A stretch of DNA of 32,146 bases. Origin: Aureobasidium sp. EXF-3400 (Eukaryota > Ascomycota > Dothideomycetes > Dothideales > Saccotheciaceae). A program made the translations under genes and the position numbers. The stretch covers positions 1 through 32,146 of the forward strand of contig SWBL01000455.1 of NCBI GenBank assembly GCA_024195585.1, in the 5' to 3' direction. Within the stretch, counting starts at the first letter, position 1. Each line of letters begins with the position of its first letter. Positions 19,921-29,267 of this stretch are shown here, piece after piece. Under the pieces are notes generated by a model. The model was not told the DNA's origin. It searched no databases and saw only the letters and a program-made list of their open reading frames with translations.

Positions 19921-20976
19921 GCAGGCCGGTCTCGAGGGCATTCGAGTTTGAAGTTGTTGTGGAGAATTCGCCTCGGAAGATGGCGACGTGAAGCGTGAGC
20001 ACGCAAGATCGTTGTCTTAGCGAGCCAACTTGAACACCTCGACGAGACAGGCAGTCGAGTGCTGGTTCTGTATCACTCGCGATGGTTGAGGTCTGCGCAA
20101 CATTTCGTCAGAGCCACATGATCGTGAGGCGTGGGAGGTGTCTTTCTCGTACGAACATATTCGACGCTTCTCAACTCTCCAGCCGCAATTTCCATACCTT
20201 CTGGGAGCTTTCAGGATGCAGAAACATCTGTGCTAGTTCCAAGAAGCCCAACAAAGTCGAGCTCGACCAGTTTCCGGGGTCACGCCGACCATCTCGTCAC
20301 CCATGGAAAGGCATGAATCTGAGCGTGTTTGTCGATCGTTCATCGAGATGTTGAGAAAACGTCCAGTCTTCCGGCAGTATCACGGAGTCTCGCATACGGG
20401 AGTCATATCTAGGGAGCGGAAGCATTGCACAAGGATCTAAAATCCTGTGTTCTTCTTCTAGAAATCTCCATCCTTCTTCGCCCGGCGCCTTCCCCTCGTG
20501 CCCGAGAAAATTAGGTCTCGCATACTATTGCCTGCTGCTTTCCATGCAGCAGAAATGCATGGTAGTCGACCGACTCTCGAGAAGGCCAACGAGATGGTGC
20601 AAAGTTCCGGTATATCAGTGGGTATCGCTGCACACGAGACCGCATGATGCAGTTCTATGGCAGAGTAATCACCTGCTCACGTCGACGGATGCATCACATT
20701 CACATGAAAACATACACGGCACATTTGAATCGAAGAAGAATTTGAATACGAATAACATTGGGGTATCATTTGGTGAACGCCAAACCCAGAAAACCCTCAA
20801 GAACGCCTATGCTAAAGCTCCGTCACTGCCTCAAACCATCCTGCACAGCAATGGCGACAATACGTGATGAAGAAACAGACTCATTGGTCTTTTGATTGAT
20901 GAAGACGCTGTTGAAAGCAAGTCAGTAAACACGTCCATGACACATGGAAGGAGCATCAGACACGTACCTTTTTGCT

Positions 20977-21663
20977 TCACTTGAAGACATTCTTGACGGC
21001 CTTGACAGCATCCTCGATGTTGTCGGAGATGGCGTCGCGTCTGCGCTTGGCGGGCAGAGGGTAGGGGTCGTAGGTGCACTTGCCGTAGCCACACTTGGGC
21101 TCAGGAAGCTCTGAAGCAGTGTTAGCATCATCAAAACATGTGAAGAAAGAAAAGCACTCACTGCCGTTCACGCGGATCCAGTCGGCGCGGTGCTCCTCAG
21201 GAGTCTTGGTAGCATTGGCAGCGACCTGAATCTGGCGCAGAGTGATGTCGCCGTTCTTGTAGTCGGCGAGGTACTTCTTCTGGTCGAAGGCGCGGCGAGC
21301 AGGAGTCTTGGGCTGGCCGTCGTCAAGCAGAGAGTAGAGACTGTCCATGCGGTCCTGCTTGATCTCATCAACGCCCATGCTGGCGATGCGGTCATGAGTC
21401 TCGTCGAGAGCTCTGATGATGTCACTGAAAGTAGTGCACTTAGAGTCCATGCTGGCGGCTCTGGACTTGGGAGCAGTCATCTGAGAAGCAGGAGAAGACA
21501 TCTCGCCAGCAGGAGCAGACATCTTAGAAGCGAGAGAAGACATCTTGGGAGCGGGAGAAGACATCTTCGAAGCAGGAGAAGACTTCTTGGAAGCAGGAGA
21601 CATCCAGGAAGCAGGAGAAGGCATCTCGTACTTGGAAGAAGAGATCTTGATGGGAGTAGACAT
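20977..21663 (-). CDS. Hypothetical protein with N-terminal seven-residue repeats
   Basis: Two exons, 21663-21162 and 21110-20977, giving 211 residues; family not recognised. Residues 14-65 are about seven imperfect copies of SSPASKM, a low-complexity and probably disordered, phosphorylatable tail. Residues about 70-170 are helical and charged (SDIIRALDETHDRI; DRMDSLYSLLDD; KYLADYKNGDITLRQIQVAA) and look folded. The C-terminus has four Cys/Tyr-rich residues (CGYGKCTYDPYP), a KRRR nuclear-signal-like cluster and a final amphipathic helix. The 51-nt intron has GTGAGT, GCTAAC and CAG signals but no stop and is a multiple of three, so retention would add 17 residues rich in Phe and Cys. A second intron-like unit (20967-20908) lies after the stop in the 3' UTR. 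Upstream frame is open but the first ATG is at 21663. Confidence 0.72.
   Translation of the reverse strand: MSTPIKISSSKYEMPSPASWMSPASKKSSPASKMSSPAPKMSSLASKMSAPAGEMSSPASQMTAPKSRAASMDSKCTTFSDIIRALDETHDRIASMGVDEIKQDRMDSLYSLLDDGQPKTPARRAFDQKKYLADYKNGDITLRQIQVAANATKTPEEHRADWIRVNGSECFSFFTCFDDANTASELPEPKCGYGKCTYDPYPLPAKRRRDAISDNIEDAVKAVKNVFK
21469..21624 (-). repeat. 21-bp coding minisatellite
   Basis: About seven tandem 21-bp units inside the coding sequence, each encoding a variant of SSPASKM. Variation is mostly at the codons for the fifth and sixth residues. Such repeats often change copy number between strains. Confidence 0.8.
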
Positions 21664-22302
21664 GATTGAGAATGAGGTGATGTGGATGATGGTAAGAAGA
21701 AGAGTGTGAGGAAGATTTGAATGATGTTTGAGGTTGGATGTGGAAGAAGGATGTGTGTACGCGAGTGGTAGAGAAAAGGTGAGTGCGTGAAGCAGGGGAG
21801 GTGAACGAGGATGGAAGATGGTGGTTTGGTCGTCGATACAGGCGGTCCAAGCTTTGCTCGACCAGTCGCTCACTTTCACCACGTCGAATTCCAACACCTT
21901 CCGCACGAGCACATTATGATGTAATCGTCGACACTGAGGTGCTCGAACTGGTCGACATCAGGTTGTTCCCAAACCAAAGGCAAGTCATGGTGATCGGCAG
22001 GGGTAGGTCACGGAAGGACGAGCACAGCTTGAGGAGAGTAAGCTATCTTTTTGTATTCATGAACCGACCACCCTTGCCCAGCACAAGTCTACAGATGTTC
22101 AAGGCCGAAAAGCTACTGGCTGTAGACACCTTACTACCTTTGGGACGTCGAAGGTCAGCATGTAGCGCGCCGTGCCTGCTCAACAGAGCCCTTGACCAAA
22201 AGACGACACATCATAAATGGCACCCTGACACCGCCCTATCGTTACTCTCCGTACTCTCCGTGCTCTGCCTGGTGAACAAGTTGGAGCAGCGCTGAGGGTC
22301 GC
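21664..22302. other. Intergenic, promoter of the repeat protein and 3' flank of the P450
   Basis: About 640 bp with no supportable gene. The part next to 21663 is A/G-rich on the plus strand (pyrimidine-rich on the coding strand), typical of a 5' UTR. A short direct repeat TACTCTCCG/TGCTCTGCC occurs near 22250-22270. Confidence 0.45.
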
Positions 22303-24062
22303 CTACGACGGCACAGCGCGCTTGACGAGCCTCACGTTGACGCCTTGCTGCATCACGAACCAGCTACCGAAAGTGTTAGCACAACACGCAAGGATCAACT
22401 GTAAAAACAACTCACAAGCATGTCTCCGTCCATTCAGCATCCTGGTCTGCGAGCTCCATATTGTAGTGGAGGAACAGAGTTGGTATCAGCTTGGACATTT
22501 CCATCCAGCTTATGTCTGTCGTACGTGTGCTCAGCAATCAATCAAAGCTCTGCGACAAGACAGGAACTTACTTCTTCCTAGGCACATTCGAGCACCCGAA
22601 CCGAAAGTAAAGAAGAATCGACCTGGCAAAGTCAGCACAGCCATCGAAGGTATCGATACAAAAACATACGCATGTCTCCCGTATCCTCCTTCAGCCAGCG
22701 ATCCGGGCGGAAGTCCTCGACATCTTCGCCGTAAACCTCCTTGTTGCGGTGGATTACCCACGGATTGGCTCCGACGACAGTCTACTATCAAGTCAGCACA
22801 GCTTCTCGAAGGACAGCATTCGACGTACTCCGGCAGGAATGAAAGTGTCGGCGATGGTGGCGCCGCCGGCTGGGGTCACTCGAGGCAAGCTCATGCCTAC
22901 AGCTGGGTGACAGCGCAATGCTTCGTACATGACAGCCTGTAGATAAGGCATCGAGTCGGCTTCTGACAGCTTGACAGGATCGCTCAGCTTGCCTTGCCTT
23001 CTGGAGTTGTCGATCTCCTCGATCAGCCTCTGCTTGTACTGTGGGTTCTTGAGAAGGTAGTAGATGATGGCGCGCGTGGAGATGGCAGTTGTGTCGCTAC
23101 CTGCAAAGATGTTCGAAGTCGCCATGCTGATCACACCGTTGTCGTCGAGTTCGGCTTTGTCCTTTTGCGCTGCGTGCAGTTTCGAAAGGATGTCTTTGCG
23201 GTCACTGCCGCGATCCATTCGAGCGGAGATCTCCTTGGCGGCAAGAGTTCGAAGAGATCCATGTCTGTTGTTGAGGGCTAGATGGTTGCCAATCAAGGGC
23301 ATCAGGCGGTCGTGAAGCCAAAAAAGCCAGGGAACCTGTCCGATCCACGAAGCAGATTTCAGGGCTCCCTCGATCTGGTTGAAGGATCCGTCGTCTGCTT
23401 GTGCTTCCATGAACCCGAAGCTTTTCGAAAAGGTTATCTCTCCTATGACATCTTGACGATAAATTAGTCACGTAAGTACCGGCGGGAACATGATGCTGCT
23501 TACCGAAGGCGAAAAGCTGGGCCCATTTGCCCATGTCGACGACTTGGTTCTGACGCTCACTCATCGCATCCATGAACCGGTTGACAGTGTCGTCCACATA
23601 TGGTTCTAGGTCCTTCAAGCTGGTCATCGCATACGCTGAACTGATAGAGCTTCTTTGCTTGCCATGCAGCTTTTCATCTCTTTCTGCAAACAGGTCGAAC
23701 GTCCTGTGACCTTGCCAGACCGAATACCAGTCGCTCTTGCGGAACTTCGTGCCGGCACCGTAGATTGTCTTGATCGCTGACAGGTCTGCTATGCTGACTT
23801 CGTTTGGACCATTACGCACGATCGGACCATGTTTCTCGTGCAGTGCGATCATGGTCCTGTGCATGTCGCCGTCCCAGCTGTGCTTTGTGATCCATAGTTG
23901 TGTCAGACTGGCCCAGAAAGGTCCGGGTACGGAGGCGAGTGGATGGAAGAATCTCTGATACACTATGTATGCTGACAGGCAAGCTGTGACAAAGAAGGTG
24001 ACGAGGACGGTGTTCGAGGCCTGTCCGGCAAGAGGAATGGTTGACGTATCGATCACAGCCAT
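22303..24062 (-). CDS. Cytochrome P450 monooxygenase (pisatin demethylase-like group)
   Basis: Six exons: 24062-23504, 23451-22829, 22781-22670, 22622-22572, 22515-22416 and 22363-22303, giving 501 residues. An N-terminal membrane anchor (about 15-40) precedes the Pro hinge VPGPF. The I-helix oxygen-activation motif AGSDTT is at 303-308, ExxR (EALR) at 363-366, the FRPDRW block at 418-423 and the heme loop FGSGARMCLG with Cys 445. All catalytic features are intact, so it should be an active ER-bound haem monooxygenase. Overall flavour (SASWIGQVPWLFWLHD; ISMATSNIFAGSDTT) recalls fungal pisatin-demethylase-like P450s; the CYP family number and substrate cannot be given by eye. It is head-to-head with a flavin aromatic hydroxylase, which hints at shared regulation and an aromatic substrate. 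The first intron uses the less common AAG acceptor. Confidence 0.9.
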
Positions 24063-24827
24063 ATTGTTTGAGATATATAGAGCCACAACAGACACAAGAA
24101 TTGCATCGAGAATGAAGAGAGCTTGACAGATTCTTTATATGATATTAAGACATAACCGCGGATGGGATTTTCGAAGAGGGGTTGCACGATTGACCACTTG
24201 ACGTCTCCATAAGCTTTCTAAGCTTCGTTCGCGGTGTGGGAAAATGCATGCCGAGCCCTAGACGTAAATCATATTGGGCTAGCAAGGGCTGATCTGTACA
24301 ACCACAGGCAGGGAAGGTAGGAGAGATGCAAGCAAGCAAGAGAGCATCACGGCATTACGGATCAAGACCGTACCGAGTCCGACGAATGGATGGAACGCGG
24401 GGTGGTGAGGCTCTGATGGAGATGTGTGGAGGAACGGGCTGACTCAGCAAAGATACTCGATCCCCAGACTCCCGAAAAGCACCTCGACTTGTGCCGGGCT
24501 CTGACCCTGGCGGACACACGACCAACGGCAGAAGAACTGCTTGTTTTCGGCCCACCAAATCGTTCTAGCTTGACCCTAACCTGACCCCAGGAATGATTGC
24601 GATTGGTCTTCTGGGCCATCGAAGCCCCGCATATGTCATGTTGCCTTGTTGCGGCAGAGGCAAGTCGTGAACTCGGTAGCATTCAGGCAGCCGAAAATGT
24701 TATAGACCTCTGCCGGCGGTTGAGTGACCTGCCGCATCGACTTTATACATAAGCTGTGGGATCGCCTCCCTTTGGATTGCCTTTATCTATCCATTCCACA
24801 CTCGCACATACCTAATATTCATTCACC
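24063..24827. promoter_or_regulatory. Divergent promoter of the P450 and aromatic hydroxylase genes
   Basis: 765 bp between two opposed start codons. Each side has a TATA-like box about 75-80 bp before its ATG: minus-strand CATATAAAG at 24141-24133 and plus-strand CTTTATA at 24741-24747. A CGG (24717-24719), 12 bases, then CCG (24732-24734) just before the plus TATA box could bind a Zn2Cys6 activator, though this spacing is not a standard one. Co-regulation is inference. Confidence 0.45.
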
Positions 24828-26732
24828 ATGCCTACCGAGAAGTACGACATCGTCATCGTAGGTGCCGGCCCCGTAGGTCTCCTACTGTCGACCTGCCTGG
24901 CACGATGGGGTTACAAGATCAAGCACATCGACATGCGACCTGAGCCGACAGCCACCGGAAGAGCCGACGGTATCCAACCACGATCACTCGACCTCCTCCG
25001 TAACATGGGCCTCAAGCGTGCAATCATGGCTCACGAGCCTGCCAAGGTCTACGAGGTTGCTTTCTGGGACCCCGCTGAGAAGGGTATTCACCGCACTGGC
25101 ACATGGCCCTCATGCCCTAGTTTCCTCGACGCCCGCTATCCCTTCACCACTCTTCTCCACCAAGGTCTGATCGAGCGTGTCTTCATTGCCGACATGGAGA
25201 AGTACAACGTCAAGGTCCAAAGACCCTGGAGGATCACAGGATTCGAGAATGACGGCAAGGACAAGGAATACCCGGTGGAAGTCAAGATCAAGCACGTTGA
25301 TGGTGACGAACAAGAGACAGTCAGAGCCAAGTACCTCTTCAGTGGTGAGGGTGCTCGCAGCTTCATTCGCGAACAGCTCAAAGTTGGCATTACACACAAG
25401 GATCCCATCACACACGTCTGGGGTGTCATGGATGGTGTCGTCCGCACAAATTTCCCCGACATCAAGATGAAGTGCACGATTCACTCCGATGCTGGTTCCA
25501 TCATGGTCATTCCTCGCGAGGACAACATGGTCCGCCTGTACATCCAGATCGCTTCATCAACAGACAAGGACTGGGACCCTCGCAAGCAAAAGACAGAGCA
25601 AGAAGTTCAGGAGGCAGCCAAAAAGATCTTGAAGCCCTACGAGATCGAGTGGGACCGTGTCGAATGGTTCTCAGTCTACCCCATCGGCCAAGGTATCGCA
25701 GACCGCTACACTCTCGATGAGCGTGTCTTCATGGGCGGTGACTGCTGCCACACTCACTCCCCCAAGGCTGGTCAAGGTATGAACACTGCCTTCCTGGATG
25801 CCCAGAACCTGGCATGGAAGATTCACCATGTCGAGAGCGGTTTTGCCGACCGTTCCATCCTCAAGTCATACGAATCGGAGCGCAAGTTGATCGCAGAGAA
25901 CCTCCTCAACTTCGACAACGCATACGCTAAGCTCTTCTCACAACGTCAGCCTAGTGCCGGTGAGGTCAGCTCAGCAACACAGCAGGACGGTGAGAAGCAA
26001 GTCGAGGAGAACGAGTTCATCAAGATGTTCAAGAACGCTTGCGAGTTTACCTCAGGCTACGGTGTTGCATACAACCCCAACATCTTCAATTGGTCAAAGG
26101 ACCACCCGGCCAAGTCACCCCTCTTCCTCTCCAACGAGGACAAGACCACCACTCAGCGCACTGGCCGTATCCTGACAAACGCCACCGTCACCAGAGTAGC
26201 AGACGCCAACGTCGTTCATCTTGAGCAGGAGATTCCTCTCAATGGCAGCTGGCGCATCTACCTCTTCGGTGGTGTCCCAAGCAAGACCAAGCGCGCCATT
26301 GCTGACTTTGGCGCCGGCCTAACAAAGAAGGGCTCATTCTACAGCACATTCGGCCACCCCAGCAACGACCAAGTTTCCTACCACGAGAAGCACAACCCTC
26401 ACAGTCTGTTCTTCACCATCAACACCATCTTCGCCGCCAAGCGCCCCGAGGTTGAGATTAGACAGATGCTCCCTGAGGTACTCGCTCGCTACTTCGATCA
26501 CGTCTACGCCGACGACATCTGGGACCAGAAGGTTCCTGATGCCAAGGCTTCTGCTCACGCGAAGATGGGTCTGTCGGAAGAAGAGGGTGGTGTTGTTGTC
26601 GTACGCCCTGATGGTTACGTTGGCTGTGTTGTCAAGCTTGTTGAGGGTACTGGCACTGTCGATGCACTCAACAGCTACTTCTCTACCTTCACTTCCAAGA
26701 AGGTTGGTGGTGCTGACAGAGCAAGTCTGTAA
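24828..26732 (+). CDS. FAD-dependent aromatic hydroxylase (phenol 2-monooxygenase / 3-hydroxybenzoate 4-hydroxylase family)
   Basis: Single exon, 634 residues, close to the family's usual 600-660. The N-terminal FAD fold has the dinucleotide motif GAGPVG (12-17), followed by [13 protein letters not shown]. The second FAD motif [17 protein letters not shown] (303-319) is intact. The C-terminal ~200 residues carry the thioredoxin-like dimer domain of phenol hydroxylases, ending near [16 protein letters not shown]. Such enzymes use NADPH and O2 to add a hydroxyl group next to a phenolic hydroxyl, feeding catechol or protocatechuate pathways or secondary metabolism. It starts at the first ATG after a TATA-like box. 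Codon use is strongly C-ending, suggesting good expression. Its head-to-head P450 partner suggests a two-step oxidation of an aromatic compound. Exact substrate unknown. Confidence 0.9.
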   Translation: MPTEKYDIVIVGAGPVGLLLSTCLARWGYKIKHIDMRPEPTATGRADGIQPRSLDLLRNMGLKRAIMAHEPAKVYEVAFWDPAEKGIHRTGTWPSCPSFLDARYPFTTLLHQGLIERVFIADMEKYNVKVQRPWRITGFENDGKDKEYPVEVKIKHVDGDEQETVRAKYLFSGEGARSFIREQLKVGITHKDPITHVWGVMDGVVRTNFPDIKMKCTIHSDAGSIMVIPREDNMVRLYIQIASSTDKDWDPRKQKTEQEVQEAAKKILKPYEIEWDRVEWFSVYPIGQGIADRYTLDERVFMGGDCCHTHSPKAGQGMNTAFLDAQNLAWKIHHVESGFADRSILKSYESERKLIAENLLNFDNAYAKLFSQRQPSAGEVSSATQQDGEKQVEENEFIKMFKNACEFTSGYGVAYNPNIFNWSKDHPAKSPLFLSNEDKTTTQRTGRILTNATVTRVADANVVHLEQEIPLNGSWRIYLFGGVPSKTKRAIADFGAGLTKKGSFYSTFGHPSNDQVSYHEKHNPHSLFFTINTIFAAKRPEVEIRQMLPEVLARYFDHVYADDIWDQKVPDAKASAHAKMGLSEEEGGVVVVRPDGYVGCVVKLVEGTGTVDALNSYFSTFTSKKVGGADRASL

Positions 26733-28287
26733 GAATGTGATGTCAAGGTCTAATGTCCTGAAATGTTTGGTTGGTTTTTTGTTTTTAGATATCCCCAAAG
26801 ATTAGCGAATTGTATATTTTATTCTACCATCATCAAACTTTCTGTCTCAAACTCGTGCTCTGAGAGATACTTTCCCGAACTCCTCATCGAAGTCGGATTG
26901 TGGTCAGGGTAACCAGCACAACTAGATATTGTGTTCTTGCCTCTTCATGGAGACCGTACCATCGCTACATGTATTGAGATTTCGAACGTTCACCATGAAG
27001 ACATTCAGCAGGATATTCTTGTGCTGTTAGTTGAAGAAGACCGAGGTGTGTTGAAGACATTGCCCTCTGTACAAAGTTTGTGACAATTCTTGATCGAGCT
27101 TGCAATCTTACTCAGTCAACTTTTTCATACTCACGTCCATCATTCTGTGTCAGTTCTCCACAGCCCAATATATTCTTACCAGCATGTAAAGCCAGTGGAG
27201 ATTGACTGCTCCAAACCTCGAAGACTATCGACGTCGCAACAACCACCAAATCCATTGTGAAAGCATTTGAGGGCATTCCAAATGAGGCTCGCTACCAGCA
27301 ACGCCAATTGCAGGATTGTGGCAGTAAAGCATCTATCTAGTATAGGCAATAGATATCAATGCGGTGAATGTATCAGGTCTTAGGCCCTCTTTCCCCATCA
27401 TTCGGTGATCCAGATGGGTCATCTCTCATCTTAAAGTCAGCCAGTGTCACAGGTTAGCGTCTGTGGGGATCAAGGTGGAAAGTAAGCCACTAACGAAAGA
27501 GGCTTGACGGATTTCTTTGGCTTTTTCAACGACCGTTCAAACCCTTCGGCCACGTCAGAATACGAGAAGAACAGGCAGTTCTTGAATCAGCAGCTGCAGC
27601 AGCGACTTCTAGGTCACGTTGACGACTGAGAAAAGTGGCAGTGCCTGGACGATCAAGGTAAGTTTCGAGTCTGGAACTCGGAGATGCAATTTACGCGCGG
27701 CCCCTTGAGGCTTGATTGAGGAGAGAAAGCTGTCTCGTCAAACGTGCGTTTCAGATTGCAAGCTGGGATAGGTCAATCATTTCGCAAATAGATGTGGCAG
27801 AGCAGAGCCACTTTTGATCTAGTCGAGGCACAAAATAGCGCCGACTCGCTGTGAGTGTGCGCCGCTGGTTTCCTTTTTTCTCTACCTTCTCGTATCATTA
27901 AAAACCAAGACTTTCTGTCTTTTGCGAGTTGCTACGAATTTCTTGTTTTCCCCCTCTTTCGGAAACGCCTCTCCACCACGCATCATACATATACAGCAAA
28001 CATATCAGGGTCATCCGCGGATCCTGCTTTCCACAACTACATCATAATTGTAGCAGTTCGTTCTTTTGCATACAATCAGACGCATCGCCGTTTGTACAGC
28101 ACAAGCACCCGCCAACAGTTTTCTCCACAAAATCAACAAAAATAGTCTCAAGAGATACAGGATATTCAGGGCCTTGCAAGAATACAAACAACTCAGCGCT
28201 CTCTTTCTCTCTGGTCAATACCGCCAACAAGTCGAAAGAACGACGATCACAACCAAAGACCAAATCACACCACACACAACAACAATC
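26733..28287. other. Intergenic stretch with one weak mini-gene candidate
   Basis: About 1.55 kb. The left part is the 3' flank of the hydroxylase; I see nothing definite in 26800-27360. The weak two-exon candidate at 27368-27629 is listed separately. The right part (from about 27850) is the promoter and long leader of the RSKS-motif gene, with several upstream open frames, one of which is in frame with it but passes through leader-like sequence. Confidence 0.45.
27368..27629 (+). CDS. Possible 70-residue mini-gene (weak)
   Basis: Two exons, 27368-27452 and 27502-27629, would encode 70 residues, ending DFFGFFNDRSNPSATSEYEKNRQFLNQQLQQRLL and a short tail (only partly amphipathic). The intron has a GTTAGC donor and an ACTAAC branch, but the only acceptor that keeps the frame is GAG, which is rare; the better-placed AAG acceptor puts a stop directly after. 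It may be a gene remnant or chance. No homology recognised. Confidence 0.2.
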
Positions 28288-29010
28288 ATGTCGCGCAATT
28301 CATTCGACGAAGGTGACGACCAAATTACCCCCCTCGCCCGCCGCATGACAGCCACCAACGAAGGCAACCGCGTCCTCCAAATGGGCAACATGGCCGCCGC
28401 CCGCCGCAAGAACAGCATCCACCGCACCTCACCCCCCTCCGACCTCGAAAACCGCAACCGCTCTCCCAACTCAAACTCCCCCTCTGCCCGCCGCAACGTC
28501 GAAATCCCCACCGAATTGCCCGCTCGCAGTAAAACCAGCGGCGGCATGTCTCGCTCCAAATCCATGAAACAAGCGCTGGGTCGCGCGATGAGTGTACGTC
28601 AGGAACCGCATCAAGCCCACAATATCCCCAATACTGGCTTTGCACCCTCGCGATCGAAGTCTTTGCGCGCACCACCTCCCCCTCGCTTGAATCTGCGCAG
28701 GCAGCAGGAAGCTTCCAAAAACGGTGTTGTGGAGGCTCCTCCTGTGCCTGATTTCCCCTCGCCGGGACGGGCACCCATGGGTCAGAGAATCTTTGATCCG
28801 CAGACGATTGCAGAGGATGAAGGTGTGGATGTGGAGAAGACTGGAGGCTGGGCTGTGGATAGAAAGACGCAGAAGAAATTGGATAATGAGAGGGCGAAGA
28901 TTGAGGAGAATGAGAGGCAGGCGGTGTTTAGTGGTGAGGATGGGGATATCAAGCATAGCAAGTCGAGGCAACGAAGCAAGAGTTTCAAGGAGTTTTTCAG
29001 GAGAGGGTAG
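28288..29010 (+). CDS. Hypothetical basic, Ser/Arg-rich disordered protein with RSKS motifs
   Basis: Single exon, 240 residues, family not recognised. It is hydrophilic and mostly disordered, rich in Arg, Ser, Asn and Pro, with no membrane segment. Three RSKS motifs (SRSKSMKQ, SRSKSLRA and RQRSKSFKEF) have the RxxS-like pattern of basophilic kinases. A Pro-rich APPPPRLNL follows the second. A helical charged stretch (DRKTQKKLDNERAKIEENERQ) precedes the last motif, and the protein ends in a basic amphipathic FKEFFRRG. The frame is open further upstream, but 28288 has a good fungal start context (CAATCATG after a CA-rich leader), so I start there. It could be a signalling scaffold or kinase substrate; this is inference. 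Confidence 0.7.
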   Translation: MSRNSFDEGDDQITPLARRMTATNEGNRVLQMGNMAAARRKNSIHRTSPPSDLENRNRSPNSNSPSARRNVEIPTELPARSKTSGGMSRSKSMKQALGRAMSVRQEPHQAHNIPNTGFAPSRSKSLRAPPPPRLNLRRQQEASKNGVVEAPPVPDFPSPGRAPMGQRIFDPQTIAEDEGVDVEKTGGWAVDRKTQKKLDNERAKIEENERQAVFSGEDGDIKHSKSRQRSKSFKEFFRRG

Positions 29011-29267
29011 AGAGTTTGCTCTTCCTGCTCTTTGCCAGATCTGTTTCTTGCGCTTTACGGTCTCTCGAGTCTACGATTGCTCGCTTAATACACCGATACC
29101 TTCATACGACAGCCGCACGAGGTGCTCCTTATTGCATTCTGTACAAGCATCTAGCATAGTTTTGTTCATTTTTTTGTTGTCCAAACCACTATATATAATT
29201 GTTTTTATTTCTCAGATGTCATTACCTTGCATTTTCCAGAACTTCTTCGTCTATCTCGAGTTGTATT

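Larger units (their letters stand above)
17348..20976. other. 3.6-kb stretch without a convincing gene; decayed and repeated sequence
   Basis: Long overlapping frames occur on both strands (for example minus 19137-18172 and 20006-19230; plus 18242-18751 and 19037-19507) but none shows a known domain, normal splice structure or consistent frame. Fragments that read better after a frame change, such as a minus-strand piece ending at about 18227 with NYWMQCDSFKDPQLDHP, suggest old gene relics broken by frameshifts. The region holds the 23-bp duplication and the three-copy repeat listed separately, and a 3'-UTR intron of the next gene near its right end. It may be a graveyard of a lost accessory gene family. 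Confidence 0.5.

Noticed and set aside
19230..20006. 258-residue open frame on the minus strand
   Set aside because: It runs through two copies of the diverged repeat, has no recognisable family, and the plus strand gives a better match between copies.
17348..20976. Intact transposon
   Set aside because: No reverse transcriptase, integrase or transposase motifs, and no clear terminal repeats were found on reading both strands.
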